Shown here piece by piece: positions 48,229-61,092 of a DNA stretch of 64,000 nt (positions are counted from its first letter, which is position 1; each line of letters starts with the position of its first letter). Under the pieces are notes generated by a model that saw only the letters and a list, made by a program, of their open reading frames with translations, had not been told where the DNA came from and ran no database searches. Source of the DNA: Parietaria judaica (taxonomy: Eukaryota > Streptophyta > Magnoliopsida > Rosales > Urticaceae); contig OX940861.1 of NCBI GenBank assembly GCA_954871525.1, positions 36,965,201 through 37,029,200 of the forward strand, read 5' to 3'. The position numbers and the translations under genes are program-made.

Positions 48229-51200
48229 TTAATCATTGGCTAAAATAATACTCACAGCAATGTGGATGGGCATTTACCTTACGGTTCATTCGATAGAGGT
48301 GTCATGAATAATGAAGCAGAAACGATGCGAGGTGGCATATCGTTTCAATCTCAGATGCCGGGGCATGAAATCGATTCATCTGTTTCAAAAGGTGATTATA
48401 TAAGTCCCCTCTAGTATATAGTATTTCACATCAAGTATTGTTGTTGGACTGTATAAAGTTAGTTGTACTGTGTGAAGATAAAGCTATATTAAATATTAAA
48501 TATCAATTCCATATATGATGAACAGAGCGTTATGTCCTAATTCTACTTCCTATATATTAGAGGGTCCTGGGATAGAGAATTTCCAGATAATCGGTGATGC
48601 CATACCTGGAGACAAACTTCTTGGATGCGGATATCCAGTTAAAGGGACTTCTCTTTGCATGTTTCAGGTGAAATTCATTTTATGTAGCGGTGAAAGTATA
48701 AAATTGTAAAAAAAAAAACACGTACGGGTTACTGGTTTCACCGTACCACATCCAATTGGAAATATAGATGCAGGTAATTTTCTTTCGTGTTGTAACCTTT
48801 GTCATTTGTAATTTCAGTGGGTCCGACATCTTCAGGACGGGACTAGGCAGTACATTGAAGGTTAGAAACAATTACAGTGACTTCCTTTATACTGCTTGAT
48901 GTGAAGTATAAACTGTCCAAAATACCAATTGGTATGTGTTGTTTTTAGGAATTTCTTATTATTTTTTCAAATAAATAGGATTATTTGGTCCTTAAATAAA
49001 TAATAAATCCTTTTAAAACAATAAATTAAATACTTAAATCAAGGAAACAATAAATCCCAACTACTAGCAAGCAATATGGAAAAGAAAAGGGTTTTTACAG
49101 TACTAATAGATAATTCTATATTATCACTATAATTAACTAGTGAGTAGCTAATTTTTACTTAACTTCATACATTTTTTCAGTATGTTTACAAGAGCACGAG
49201 TGACTACCGAACAATTCATATTTTACTTTTAAACGTATTTATCAGGGGCTACAAATCCAGAATACGTTGTCACAGCGGATGACGTTGATAAGATAATTGC
49301 CGTTGAATGTATACCAATGGACGACCAAGGCCGCCAGGTTTTTTCTTTCTTCCTTGGGACTCAAATCGGTAAAACGTGAGACACGTTAATGAAATATGAT
49401 CAGAGCAGAGACCTCTATCCTATAGTATTTATTCAATTATTTTCTTAAACCTGTTACCATACAGGGAGAGATTGTCAGGCTCTTTGCTAATGATCAGAAC
49501 AAAATCAAATGCGGTAAGCATTGAAGTAAATGATTCAAAATTATCTTGTTTACTTTTTACTCGTTGACAGTTCTTATTTATTACTTATCTATTTATTTTC
49601 GTGTGTTTATAGACCAAGAGATGCAAATGGAGATTAATAATTATATATCCAAAGGACAAGCCACATTCAGTGTGCTGTTGTTGGTATGCTTGGTTTTTCT
49701 ACTTTATTTAGAGTAATTGGCGGAATTCCCCCCTTAACTATATTAATCGGTGCACTTTTCCATATGAGTAATAGAATATTTTTTATTCACGTGACCTCGT
49801 AAATGAGCAATTTTTTTTCCCTATTCCCTTTGAGTAGCTTAGTATTCAATACCAAAATCAAAGTTCCTGAGCAAAATATTATAAAGTGAAGTAAAGTTAA
49901 AAGAGGCGAAGTCCAATGAGGAAATTCCAGGAGGAATTGATGCCAATTACTTATATAAAGTTATTATTGATTACTCAAATATGGGCCAAGTTTGATCATT
50001 GTCAAATGCATGAGATTTTATCATGGGCGAAAATTATACACTGGTTTGAATAATTTCCTCCCTATCAATGTCTCTTGCATCAAATAACTTTTTATATTTA
50101 CAGCGAAAATGTTTCGAATGAAATTGATAGACTATTTTGTAAGCAACTGATGCATTGTACCTTTTGTTCATGTGATTACAATACAGATGGATTCTTCTGA
50201 GAATTGGGAGCAGACGACTCTAATTTTAAGGCGGTCGGGCTACCAAATTAAGTTAGTCAGCACGGAAGTAGTTGTAATATCAGAAAAATTCTCAAAGGAC
50301 TTATCAGTAAGTTTTTATTTTTATTTTTAGTAATTTCCGAGTCAAGACGTGCTTGCGAAATCTTTTGATACAAGGTTTCTCAAAATGAACTGAACTTCCC
50401 TAAGAAAGTTGTTTCTTAGGGTACGACTGGCCTTAGAAGGAAGCCAAATATGTGCTTGGGAACAGGGCCGCATAAGTGACGGGCTCTGGAAGAACAAGTT
50501 AGGATTATATCGCTTTTTAATGACCCTAATCTGTATCGTTTTGGGCGGTCACATTTTCCAATTCAAATCATCTTTGAACCAAAATAATCCTCTTAGTCTT
50601 AGCTAGCATGATTCGGCAATCAAGAAACATGGCTTTAATTACGAGACCAAGATCCCGGGCTGTATCACCATGTTTCCCAAATGTCTTGCAATTATAATAC
50701 TTGCTAATATGAGCCTGGATATCAAAATCATGAGCAATACGTGTGTGCTGTAATAACTTAGAAGATTAGGTTAAACATTTCTCTAGCATTCAATGAAAAA
50801 TTTGGAATCTGGGTGCAGATAAAAGTTCCATGCGGGCTCTCGACTCAGTTTGTTTTGATGGCAAGCGACGGATCCTCCCATCCGTTCAGCACGTACAGTG
50901 TTCGGTATGCAAATTCAAGTTTCATATCCACCTTCTGAATTACAGTTTAATTATATAAGGTTATAAAAATATTGGCACTTCAGTCTTGGTTCAGCTCCTG
51001 AAAAACCTTCCATTAAATGGGCTACTACATAGTGTTAACAATGGAAAAGGAATCTATACGTGTTTCATTCATCTGATTTATTTCGAGGTGGTGGGTATGT
51101 AAACTTTTTTATTTTTTTAGTGCCTTTTCCCTATCGTGTTTTTTTTTTTTTTTTTTTTTTTATAACTTTGGTTGGTCCGTCTATATTCATTCTCATTTTC

Positions 51201-52000
51201 GACATATCTTGACATGGTTCATTGTTTTTAATGCCATTTCGTATTAGTTCAGGACCAGGTGTATGAGAATGTATTTTTTTTATTAATTTGTTTTTTTTTA
51301 TATGATAAAATTTGCTGTTTCATGTTGTTTTACATTTACAGTGTGCGTGATACTCTTGTATTGACCATGAGAATCTTCCAAGCCAAGGTATGTGCTTTTT
51401 CAAATGAATTGCTTATGATGTCCATCTCTGATAAACTTTTCGTGTCGAAGTTCAAACTCGTCGGGGTGACTAGCACCGAGATTATGGAGAACTAGAACCA
51501 TGCAAATTTGCGATAACGTTGAAATTAATCAGAAGCAGAATAGGAGTATGTGAACTTATGATCAGACCCGCGAAAGAGATTAAAGAGAATCTCACTGAGG
51601 AGATGAGATTCTCGAAAACGCTATTAATAACCCTAGACATTGTTGCTTATACGGGCTTAGAGATACTAATAATTCTACACATATAATACTATCAAATGCC
51701 CTTAATTAAAACCAATAAATAAATAAATTACCCGTCTCCCATTATAACATGTTATTTAGCTTGAGATACTTATATATGTCCACGATATTATTATGATCAG
51801 AGAAATAGTAATAAACAAAACAAATTTTTTTTACTAGAGTAATTTTGTTTAGAAAACAATTTTGCATTTTCTAGTTAAATAAACGTGGGACGAGGACCGG
51901 AGACGAGTGATTCCGGACTCTTCTTAATTTTTTTTTTTTTTTTTGACTTGAGGGTGTTGTTGAGCAGGCAATTGATGAAAAGAGGAAAGGAAGAGCATAG
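45709..52000 (+). CDS. Coiled-coil protein with a C-terminal AIR9-like (A9) domain, 19 exons
   Basis: Exons: 45709-45818, 46009-46090, 46255-46332, 46410-46469, 46549-46653, 46824-46934, 47036-47077, 47429-47542, 47978-48072, 48258-48391, 48561-48667, 48818-48860, 49246-49337, 49465-49513, 49613-49683, 50187-50306, 50819-50904, 51342-51387, 51968-52000. All are GT-AG and keep phase, giving 525 aa. Residues about 60-190 are a heptad-like coiled coil. About 310-515 hold the domain [71 protein letters not shown], ending IDEKRKGRA. Plant AIR9, a microtubule-associated protein, has repeated domains of this kind as I recall; a cytoskeletal role here is inferred. The start [10 protein letters not shown] is the first ATG of the frame. 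Confidence 0.9.
48157..48222. repeat. TA/TG microsatellite in intron 9
   Basis: TA units, a GT run and again TA units stand before exon 10 of the AIR9-like gene. Confidence 0.95.
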
Positions 52001-52207
52001 ACCTTGCATATATGAGCCAATGTTAATTCTAAATTGAATCATAGATGTTATTTATTTATTGGTTTTGAATATAGTGAAATTGTTGTTGTATCATTAGTAT
52101 TTTTGTATAGCATTTAAGATTGTGTACCATTATCATATCAACTCAAAATTTACAAGCAGCTTCTGTTGACTTGTTGACCATCATTTTACAATAAGTTCTT
52201 ATTGTAA

Positions 52208-53117
52208 GGGTGTGTTTGTTTGCATTAAGATCTAGACGTCTGAATCTGAATGCACGTTTATTTATTAAGACGTGACGTCTGAATCTGAATGAGACATAAT
52301 TAAGTTTGTTTGTTTTTAAGATCTGAATACAGGTCTGAATGTAATTTTACTTTCTAGTGTTTGTTTTTATATCATTCATATTTATTATAAATTTAGACCA
52401 TACTTATATGAAAATAAATATTTACGATTTGATAAAATATTATGAACCGTAAAATATTTATCATGCTATTATTTTTTTAAATAATCAAAATATTTATGAT
52501 ATTATTCGTTTATATATAAATTATTAGTTAATTTTAATTTTATTAATAGATTTCTTAAATTAAGAAAATAATTCACTAATTAGATAAATTATTTTATAAA
52601 AGTTATATTCGTATAATTTTGTATGATAAAAATAATTTGATAAATTAATTAATTATTTAATCCATATATTAATTATTATTTTTAATTTATTAGGTTTTAA
52701 ATTTATTTTTATTAAAAAATTCGAATTTCACGTTTTAAATAAATCATCAAAACTATATCTTCCCACCTATCATTGGATTCCTCTCGTCGCAAGTTTTCCA
52801 ACGATATAACTCGAAAAAAAAAAGTTACGGAGTTTTGAAGATTACAGGAGGAGAGAGAAAAATAACATAAAAATAAATTGTAAATGAACCAAACAATACG
52901 TGAGAAGTGGTGAAAAAGAAGATGACATGTCAATAAAGAGGGAGAAGAGAGAGAAATCACAAGTCTTAATGATATTCAGACTTTGTTTAAGGTTTGACCG
53001 AATAAGAGCATATCCAGACCTATTCAGTGCTTTTAAAATAAAAAAAAACAAATGCACTTAATAGTTGTAAATCTGATTCATTAAGATTCAGATGCCTAAG
53101 TGCAAACAAACATAGCC
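52208..53117. mobile_element. PIF/Harbinger-type MITE, 910 bp
   Basis: Ends GGGTGTGTTTGTTTGCA and the inverse of GGCTATGTTTGTTTGCA, flanked by TAA at 52205-52207 and 53118-53120. Subterminal CATTAAGATCT / TTAAGATTCAGA motifs are inverted too. It begins 208 bp after the stop codon of the AIR9-like gene and may lie in its 3' UTR or terminator region. Confidence 0.88.
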
Positions 53118-53120
53118 TAA

Positions 53121-53852
53121 GTAACAATAATCACAAGTCACAGTTCGCACAACAAAAGTACCAAAACTTTCGGAAAAACAAAACACGTGAAGCAAAGGCT
53201 CCTTACTAATCACAATCTTTATTTGGGATTGAAGTTACTTGTTGCAAGCTGAACTTTTCATTAGGATAAATTACAAACTTATTGAAACTAGGTCCGATTT
53301 AATCAACATTCAAAGACAAAATTAGATAGCGAGACATAATTAAACACCCTTCATAACAGGACGTAATTAGCCCTAACTATTCCTCATTAACCTCACATCA
53401 TTGTTTCAATCTTTCTGTTGGTTTTTTTTTTTAGGAAACAAGTTGTGCTTAATAGTTTTTGAGTCATTTATTCTCATAATTTGCATGATTAGTGGAACAT
53501 TAGAGCTTTCCAAACGACCCTTTTGTTATTGCCGTACAAAATTTGATTTATTCCTTGATAATGTGTTTTATTAGCTCAAAGAAAGAAGTTAAACAAACTA
53601 AAAACAAGAGCATAATAAGCTTAGTGTAGTGAAGAAGTAAAGAAACCATTTATTTTGTTTCTTTCCTTTTCCTTTTGGTTTATAAGAGTGGAAAAGAAAG
53701 TAAAAAAAAGAAAGAAAGAAACAAAACTATATTGATGAAGCTTGTAGGGTTATGGTATTAGATGTTGACCACAACTTTGGATTCCTCCCACATGCTATGT
53801 TCAAGCCTTGTTGGCCGAATCTTTAGAGGCACTCAGGCATATGGCTACAACA
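53121..53852. other. Intergenic spacer
   Basis: No gene is recognised. Purine-rich GAAAGAAAGAAAG runs occur near 53700. Confidence 0.5.
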
Positions 53853-53861
53853 TATATTTAA

Positions 53862-54985
53862 GGGTTAATTGCGGCAAAAAGACCCAACCTTTGGTCAAAT
53901 GCCTTGCTATGTATACAACCTCCGTAAATGGCGGCAAAAGTACCCAAACTCGGCATTTAGGAGTTGACCGAGAAAATCAGTCCATGTGGCTATTAGCCTT
54001 TGCCACGTGGCGCTTGACTGCCACGTGGCATGACATGTAATTATTATTATTTAATTTTTTTTAATAAAAAAATATTTTTATTTTTATTTTTTTAAATTTT
54101 ATTTTTAATAATTTTTTTTAATAATAACAGATAATGAATATTTAAATTTAAATATTTATTATTGGTTATAATTATTTATTTTTAATAAAGTGGGTACAAC
54201 GAAATAAAAATCACCGTTCATGGTTGACTTGAACTCCGTTTCCGATCCGGTTCACGCGTCGAATAAAATTGTTAAATTTGTTTAATAATAATAACAAATA
54301 AAAACATACATATTGTTTAAAAAGTCAAGACATAATTAAATACAAACCACTTATTCAAAAAAAAAAAAAATAGTAGTCATATTTATATTTAACGAAAAAT
54401 TATTTTTATTTGTTTGCATGATTTTTTTTTTTTTGTGTTTGCATTTTATAATAATAATTTTTTAATATGTTTTTTTTATATATTATTCTTTTCTTAAAAA
54501 TTTGTCATTAAATAATCATATGATTATTATTGGTTATTATTATTAAACATATTAAGCGATTTCGTTCCACCCGTGAACCGGATCGGAGGCGGAGCTTGAG
54601 TGAACTGTGAACAGTGATTTTTTTCTTTATTTATTTCGTTTGACCCACTTTTCTAAAATGAATAATTATATTTAATAATAATAACCAATAATGAATATTT
54701 AAATTTAAATATTCATTATTGGTTATTATTGAAAAATAATTTAATTTTTTTAAAAATAAAAAATAATATTTTTCTAAGTTATTTAAATAATAATAATAAT
54801 TACGTGGCATGCCACGTGGCAACCAAGTGTCATGTGGCATGCCACGTAAGGCTAGCAGCCACATGGACTGGTTTTCTCGGTCAACTCCCAAATGCCGAGT
54901 TTGGGTACTTTTACCGCCATTTACGGAGGTTGTATACACAGCAAAGCATTTGACCATATGTTGGGTCTTTTGCCGCAATTAACCC
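53862..54985. mobile_element. 1124-bp foldback MULE-like MITE with perfect 9-bp target duplication
   Basis: Ends GGGTTAATTGCGGCAAAA and inverse; TATATTTAA is duplicated at 53853-53861 and 54986-54994. The arms are about 430-450 bp (to about 54295 and from about 54535). Modules GCGGCAAAAAGACCCAAC (53871) and GCGGCAAAAGTACCCAAAC (53931) stand 60 bp apart. CCACGTGG G-boxes occur at 54003, 54021 and 54812. Each arm holds its own small palindrome around AATATTTAAATTTAAATATT. No coding sequence is present. Confidence 0.94.
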
Positions 54986-54998
54986 TATATTTAAATGA

Positions 54999-55361
54999 GG
55001 GATAACTGCCGCAAAAATAGTTAAGATTATTAAATGCAGTACAACATATTTTCAAATTTTCAATTACGTTGAATAAATACTTAAAGTTGTAAAATTTATG
55101 TTTTCAATTGTTCTATTATGCCGTGTGTCTCCGTTAACGTTAATATATTTACACGCCTCAGATTGAAGTACTTTACATGAGAAGTCTTTTAGAGTAAAAA
55201 AAATAGTATTAATTTGAGTCATGAACATGTAAAAAACTCAATATTAATGAAGAAGAAGAGACAAAATCAATTAAAAATGTAAATTTCACAAATTTTTTTT
55301 TGGCATTAATCAACACAATTGAAAAATTGCCGCGCTAGGTTACTTTTGCTGCAATTATACC
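54999..55361. mobile_element. Probable MULE-like MITE adjacent to the previous one
   Basis: Left end GGGATAACTGCCGCAAAAATA and right end TACTTTTGCTGCAATTATACC are imperfect inverses. The interior shares TCTCCGTTAACGTTAA, TTTACACG and GATTGAAGTACTTTACA with the 45232 element. No target duplication was identified. It begins only 13 bp after the right end of the 1124-bp element. Confidence 0.6.
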
Positions 55362-57656
55362 TTACATTTGTTTGTATATATATTTTCATTATTTTTGATA
55401 GATAATGTTTTTAAACCTGACAATAGAATCCCACTTGTATAACAGATATAAGTACATTTTCTTTTATCTGCATCATAAAATTTGCAGACACCTCTTTGGC
55501 ATATTATATAAATATTACTATTAGCAGTGAATCATCATAATATTAAGGAATCTCTGTCTCAAACTCAGTGAGAAAATCATTTGAGGATCATATAAACAGC
55601 CCATATAAAAAGCAAAGCAAAACAAAACAAGACAAAGAACCCCCATGACCTAAATAAGCCTTATAAATATAAACAACTGACAACACAAACATATGTATCA
55701 AGAAGATAAGGTTAGGAACTTAGGCTTGTTTTTGGTCGAGGCAAGTGGCAAAAGTACCCTTTGATTTTATCAACAAAACAAAAAAGATACCCCAGTAGTT
55801 CTCTCAACAAATTTATCAAATACAATTTCATATTTCAGTTATGATGTACTTTTACAATTAAATATAGTGATATATGAGTACAGAGAGTTGTTTTATTCCT
55901 TCAAATTTTTTTTCTTTCTAGTAGGAGTGAAAATTTGGAGTTGAACCTCAATTTCGACCAAAGAACTCGATTTGTTTTCTAGTATCCTTTTCTCAGGTTC
56001 TCGGTTCGAATAATTTATGTAATTTTAATTAATAGAGTTTTGGTTCAGCGTTTTATAAATGTATAATTTGATGTCTGTACTATCATCATTATTTTATTTG
56101 AATGCATTTTTTATTTACTAAAGAATTTAAAAAATTGTTGAAAAAGTCAATTTTTTTTTTTTTATAAAAATTATAATTCAAATGATGGAGCATTTGAACT
56201 AATACCTTTAAATCGTAAGTTTAATCCTCACAACACTAGAAAGATTGAAAAAAAAAAAAAACTCATCAATCTCTAAAAAAATAAAAAAAATAAATGCCCC
56301 TAAAGATGCTGGCCGTGTTTCAGCTCGGTTCACTGTTTGAAAAAACTGGGACAAGTATGGTACGCGAGCTGGGAAGTTCAGAAAACCGGGATAGGGTCGA
56401 AAAGAAGCTAAAAGCTTCGAGTACCAGTACCGGGTTATGGTTCTCTCTAATTTCTGAAGTATGTGAATATGAAGTTGCTGCATCTAATCAACTTAGAGAC
56501 AAATAACTCCGGATGTTAGCATTTTGAGAGGCAATCACGTAGCGTCCGGTTTTAATAAGTTGTAACTTTTAACTATGTGTCGTAATTGAGCTTACAACGT
56601 ACTAAATCGAAGTTTTTGAACTTGTATTTTTTGTTTTTGTTTTTCAAATTCACATTTTCGATGGATTGATGCCCTTATTTAAAATTTGTGGGCGAACGAA
56701 CTAATGAATTCCGTAATAATTTTGATTGAAATTCGTGTGCAAATCAACAACTAAAATTGTTACCTTCTCCTAGTTTATAGCTTATTTGTTCCAAATAGTG
56801 ACGCATTTTGCAAAAGTGGCCTTCTATTTGTGTGTCTTCGAAGCCTCAATGCCATTTTACATACACAACTTGATTAAACACTTTGACAAATGGTGAGTAT
56901 CTATTGGTTTAATTAAGTAGTTGAGACTTAGCTTAACTACAATCACTTCATGATTCATTTTGGGTAATTGCCAATAATGCCCTTGCTCCACCTACACTCA
57001 TCCCTTCACACAATATAAATATATCAATATTTTTCTACTTTCCATCGTCACATTGATGTTTGATCTCACCATACAAACAAATTATCATTTTGTTTACTTC
57101 AATAAGTCAACTAAACAACTCTTCTTAATTGGCAAATCCCAATCAATAAAGGTGTAGAATAATAAAAGCAATAAAAGAAATAAAGAAGAAAAAGGGATGC
57201 TTCTCATTTTTTTAAAACCTACATAATTTACATATTTAAAATGCATGTAATATATCTATTGAATCATGTAAGAGTACTAGAATTGATCATCTCTAATTTT
57301 CATTACATGTTTCAACAATAATATTCTTATATAAAATCATAATAGAGACTGATTTTAAGATTTGTATATACATATATGGAAAATAAATAACAATAGTAGA
57401 TTATCTATAAACATGACATAATTCATTTTAAAGATCATAAGAATTCTTTCTTATTCCTCAAAAAAGGGAAAAAGGAGAAAGAAAAAGAAAAAGCTAAAAA
57501 GAAGATAAGAATACACATTGATTTCCTCATCTCTACTTTGCGCTCTCTCTCTCTCTCTCTCTCTCCATGAGATTCATATAACTCATTCCCAAGAACCCTA
57601 CAACTCATTTATATTTGCTCTAAAAAACACACATACACAAAGATAAATACCGGCGA
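55362..57656. other. Intergenic DNA and ATL upstream region
   Basis: No gene is recognised. A (CT)n run at about 57545-57566 lies some 90 bp before the ATL start codon, typical of plant core promoters or leaders. Confidence 0.5.
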
Positions 57657-58928
57657 ATGGCTTCGTTTTCGGAGTCGCCGAACCCGTGGGCCGACACTTA
57701 CAAGGACTGCTCGCAGGGCATCTGCAGCATCTACTGCCCCCAGTGGTGCTACATCATCTTCCCTCCGCCGCCGCCTTTCTTTGACTATGCCAGCAACGAC
57801 GGCAACGAAAAAAGCTCGGGCTCCGACTTCTCGCCTCTCATCATTGCTGTCATCGGAATCCTCGGCAGCGCCTTCATCCTCCTCACCTACTACACCATCA
57901 TCTCCAAATTTTGCCGCCGCGTGTCAACTGGCACCGTCGCTGGTGAGGGCGAGACAGATGGTGGCGATGGTGCGGGTCAACCGGCGTCAACCTTCCGGGA
58001 AGGGCTGGAGGAGGGGCTGATCAGGTTTTAAATCCTAAATACTGGATCTCTAAACATATGTTACATAAATAAATTTTAGATTTGACTGAAACCATTGAAC
58101 ATTAATTATGATTTTAAATTTTTTACACTTTATATTTATTACACACAATTTAAGGAGGAAATTAATATGAAAACTTAGTGATTATTCTATAAAATATTAT
58201 TTAATATTTTCATAATTAATTAAAAACTTTGTACAAGTACATGATTAATATATATCATAAATTAAACCAACGTCAGGTCCATTCGGGTGTACAAGTACCG
58301 GAGCGGCGATGGTTTCGTTGACGGGGCGGATTGCGCCGTCTGCTTGAGCGAGTTCGAAGAAAATGAACGGCTGAGATTGCTTCCCAAGTGCAACCACGCC
58401 TTCCACGTGCCGTGCATCGACATGTGGCTCAAGTCCCACTCGAGCTGTCCACTCTGCCGTGCCGACATCGCTCCCTTCGTCGTCGACCACGACGAAGACG
58501 TGAAAAATGAAGTTGTCGTCGTCGTCGAGACTAGCTCGGTGACGTCAAATGCTTACCGGACGAGCGACGAAGTCGTTGTTTCTCATGTCGTAGTTGTGGA
58601 GGACGACGCAGGGCCCAAAATTGGCCCGGCCGATCCAATGGTGCGGAGATCGTCGTCGTTGAACATCAGAGATCGGTTCTGCTCGGACCGGGTTTTGGTC
58701 GCTGACATACTGCGCGACGAAGAAGAAGGAGAAGATCGAGAAAACGGAACTCAAATGTGTTTCGGAATCGGAACTTCCTCAAAAGGAGGGTTTGATGACC
58801 ATGATGATGATGATGATCATTGCAAGTATGAGAGAAGTGGAGCTCTGGCGATGAGGAGATCGATCTCAGCAAGCAGATTTGTGTGCTCAAGGCATGGAAA
58901 AGCCAATAATTCTCTTCTTCCCATTTGA
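57657..58928 (+). CDS. ATL: ATL-family RING-H2 E3 ubiquitin ligase, two exons
   Basis: Exon 1 is 57657-58024 and exon 2 is 58277-58928 (GT-AG), 339 aa. The N-terminus is Cys/Trp-rich and proline-rich ([10 protein letters not shown]). One membrane segment covers about residues 60-84 ([19 protein letters not shown]), then the linker and a canonical RING-H2 from Cys142 to Cys183 ([22 protein letters not shown]). The C-terminal part is acidic and low in complexity. ATLs are membrane-anchored E3 ligases that pass ubiquitin from E2 enzymes to substrates, often in stress and defence responses. The N-terminal pattern is closest in memory to the ATL51/ATL52 group. An intron is notable because most ATL genes have none. 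Confidence 0.95.
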
Positions 58929-60053
58929 AAATAAATTTGATTATTTCCTTAAATTCAATTGTATAGCTTAGAAGGCATAGGGTGTTGTTTTTTTTATTCT
59001 AAAGGTAAATATTATGTATACTTACAACTTACAAAAAAAGAGATGATTATTGATACAGCTTTTCAGACTAAAAAAACAAGATGGGAACTTTGTTTGTCAT
59101 ATCCTATTTCTCAGTTTTAGTGTTTTTTTTAAACAAGGGTTTGTGGTAACTTATATACTACTCACTTTGTACTTAAGTCGGAGCCGCATAGACTTAAGTT
59201 TTATTTTAGAAATATATATAATTAAGTTCAATTTTATTGTGGCTTCGATGCACTCAATTTCAATGTCGTTGTGATTTTGAATTCATTCCATTTATTTTTC
59301 TTTAACAATGTTAAATGTCACTAAACTTAGATATTTTTTATGCCCATTTTTTTTTCTTTTCTTCCTATCATTTTTTTTTTTTGCTTTTCGGAATTTAAAA
59401 ACCCTAGATATCTCGAGTTCATCCTCCGATTCATCCATGGTGGTCATACCATCATCGGAGACAACTTTTTCAATATCAACAACGCAACAACCTCTGTCAT
59501 TGTTGGCGATGCCGCTAGAGAACTCGGAGATTCTAATAGTGAAAAAATTCTTGGAATAATTGAAATCACAATAGATTTAAATTTAGATATATCGAAACCA
59601 CAATAAAATTGAACTTGAGTATATATACCAATGAAAATAAAACTTGAATCTATATCGCCCCGGTATAATACAACTTAAATATATATGCCACAATTAACTC
59701 TAAAAACAGTTAAAAAATACTTTTAAAGCAAATTTTAATTTCTTATTTATACTGCCCCATGAAATTTTATTTTCAAACATCCTAAATTGTCCCTTAATGT
59801 AGTTCTTTTAGAATTTTGCTTTTTTGTACTTCTAATCTAACTTCTAAGTTCTAGCCTCTATGAGTTCATTTTCGACAAAAAAAAAAAAAAAAAACAAATA
59901 CTATCTATATCTATTTTCTAAATCGCCAAAATATAGCCAATATCTTGTCGAGAGGAGGTATTTCCTCTGAACGGAATAATGAAATCAGCGTGGTGGTGGG
60001 CTCTACAAATTGGGCTTTACCCATTTGACAAAATCTTGATGGCCTGTTGAGCT

Positions 60054-60084
<31 letters not shown>

Positions 60085-61092
60085 CGCCCAACGTATGTCA
60101 TTATCAAACATTTATTTATTATGACATATTTAAATTCCTTATGGTTTAATAAACTAATCAAATCAAAGCAAACTGATCCAGTCGATTTTCCGTTTTCTTG
60201 CAAAATATATCACTTACTGTGACTAATGGCTTATTTTAAGGAGTTTGCACGAGGGTCCCTCAAGTATTTTCTTTTTTTAGTTGGCACGATGGTCTCGAGA
60301 ATTTTGTGGTGCAAAATGGCTTTTAAGCGAGTTTTATTGCGTTTAAGTATGAGGCCACCGCGGTAAAAAGGTATTTATTCCACGGTTTTAAACTTTTAAT
60401 TGACTTATGTGAATATATTTGATTTTTTTTTTTTAGCTTTGCCCAACGTATTATTTTTATAACAATTTGGGTGTCCACAAATCAGGGGCTAGATATTTTT
60501 AGCCCGAGTGCGCCTCAAGTACACCAACCCACATTTTTTTTCTTCATATTTATCATATAAGTAAAAATAAATAAAGACTTACCGGTGACACGATGGTGTC
60601 AAACACCAACATGTTCTCTAAAAAATCTCTCTCTTTTTTATTTCCCTTTTCTCTTCTTCTTCCTTTTCAATTTATAAAATGCAATTGGACCATATATAAT
60701 ATCTAGAATTAAATAGTTTATTTTATTTTATTTTTTAAGTTCATAGTTACCAAAAATATTTATTAGAGCATATTTAACTTTCACCATGGAAAAATGATAT
60801 CTGAACGACTCACTATCACAATGGTCTCCTGTGAGAATCAGGATGTTGGGTTCATAATCCAATCCCACCTAAACTTGACCCACTTCACAACATAGCTAAT
60901 CAGGGTTCCAAAGTAATTCAGAGGCATAAAATTAATCGAATATAAATATAGCTATAGTAGCTATACAACAATATGATAGTAATATAAATTTTTAGGATAT
61001 TTATGTCGTTTTCTGGTAGAAATATCCTAATAAATTTTACGACATTGAAAGAAAGAAAGAAATATCTTTCTCTTTTTCCTCCATCAACTCCG
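58929..61092. other. AT-rich intergenic DNA with a foldback element
   Basis: Apart from the inverted repeat at 59137-59704 there are poly(A) runs at about 59877-59895 and 60060-60084. No gene is recognised. Confidence 0.5.
59137..59704. mobile_element. Possible foldback MITE, decayed
   Basis: The segments 59137-59260 and 59560-59704 are imperfect inverses (GTTCAATTTTATTGTGG.TTCGAT, TTAAGTTTTATTTT, GTGGCATATATA). The end begins GGGTTTGTGGTAAC, similar to the other GGG-initial elements. Target duplication is not clear. The centre has a small open frame without known family. Confidence 0.5.
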
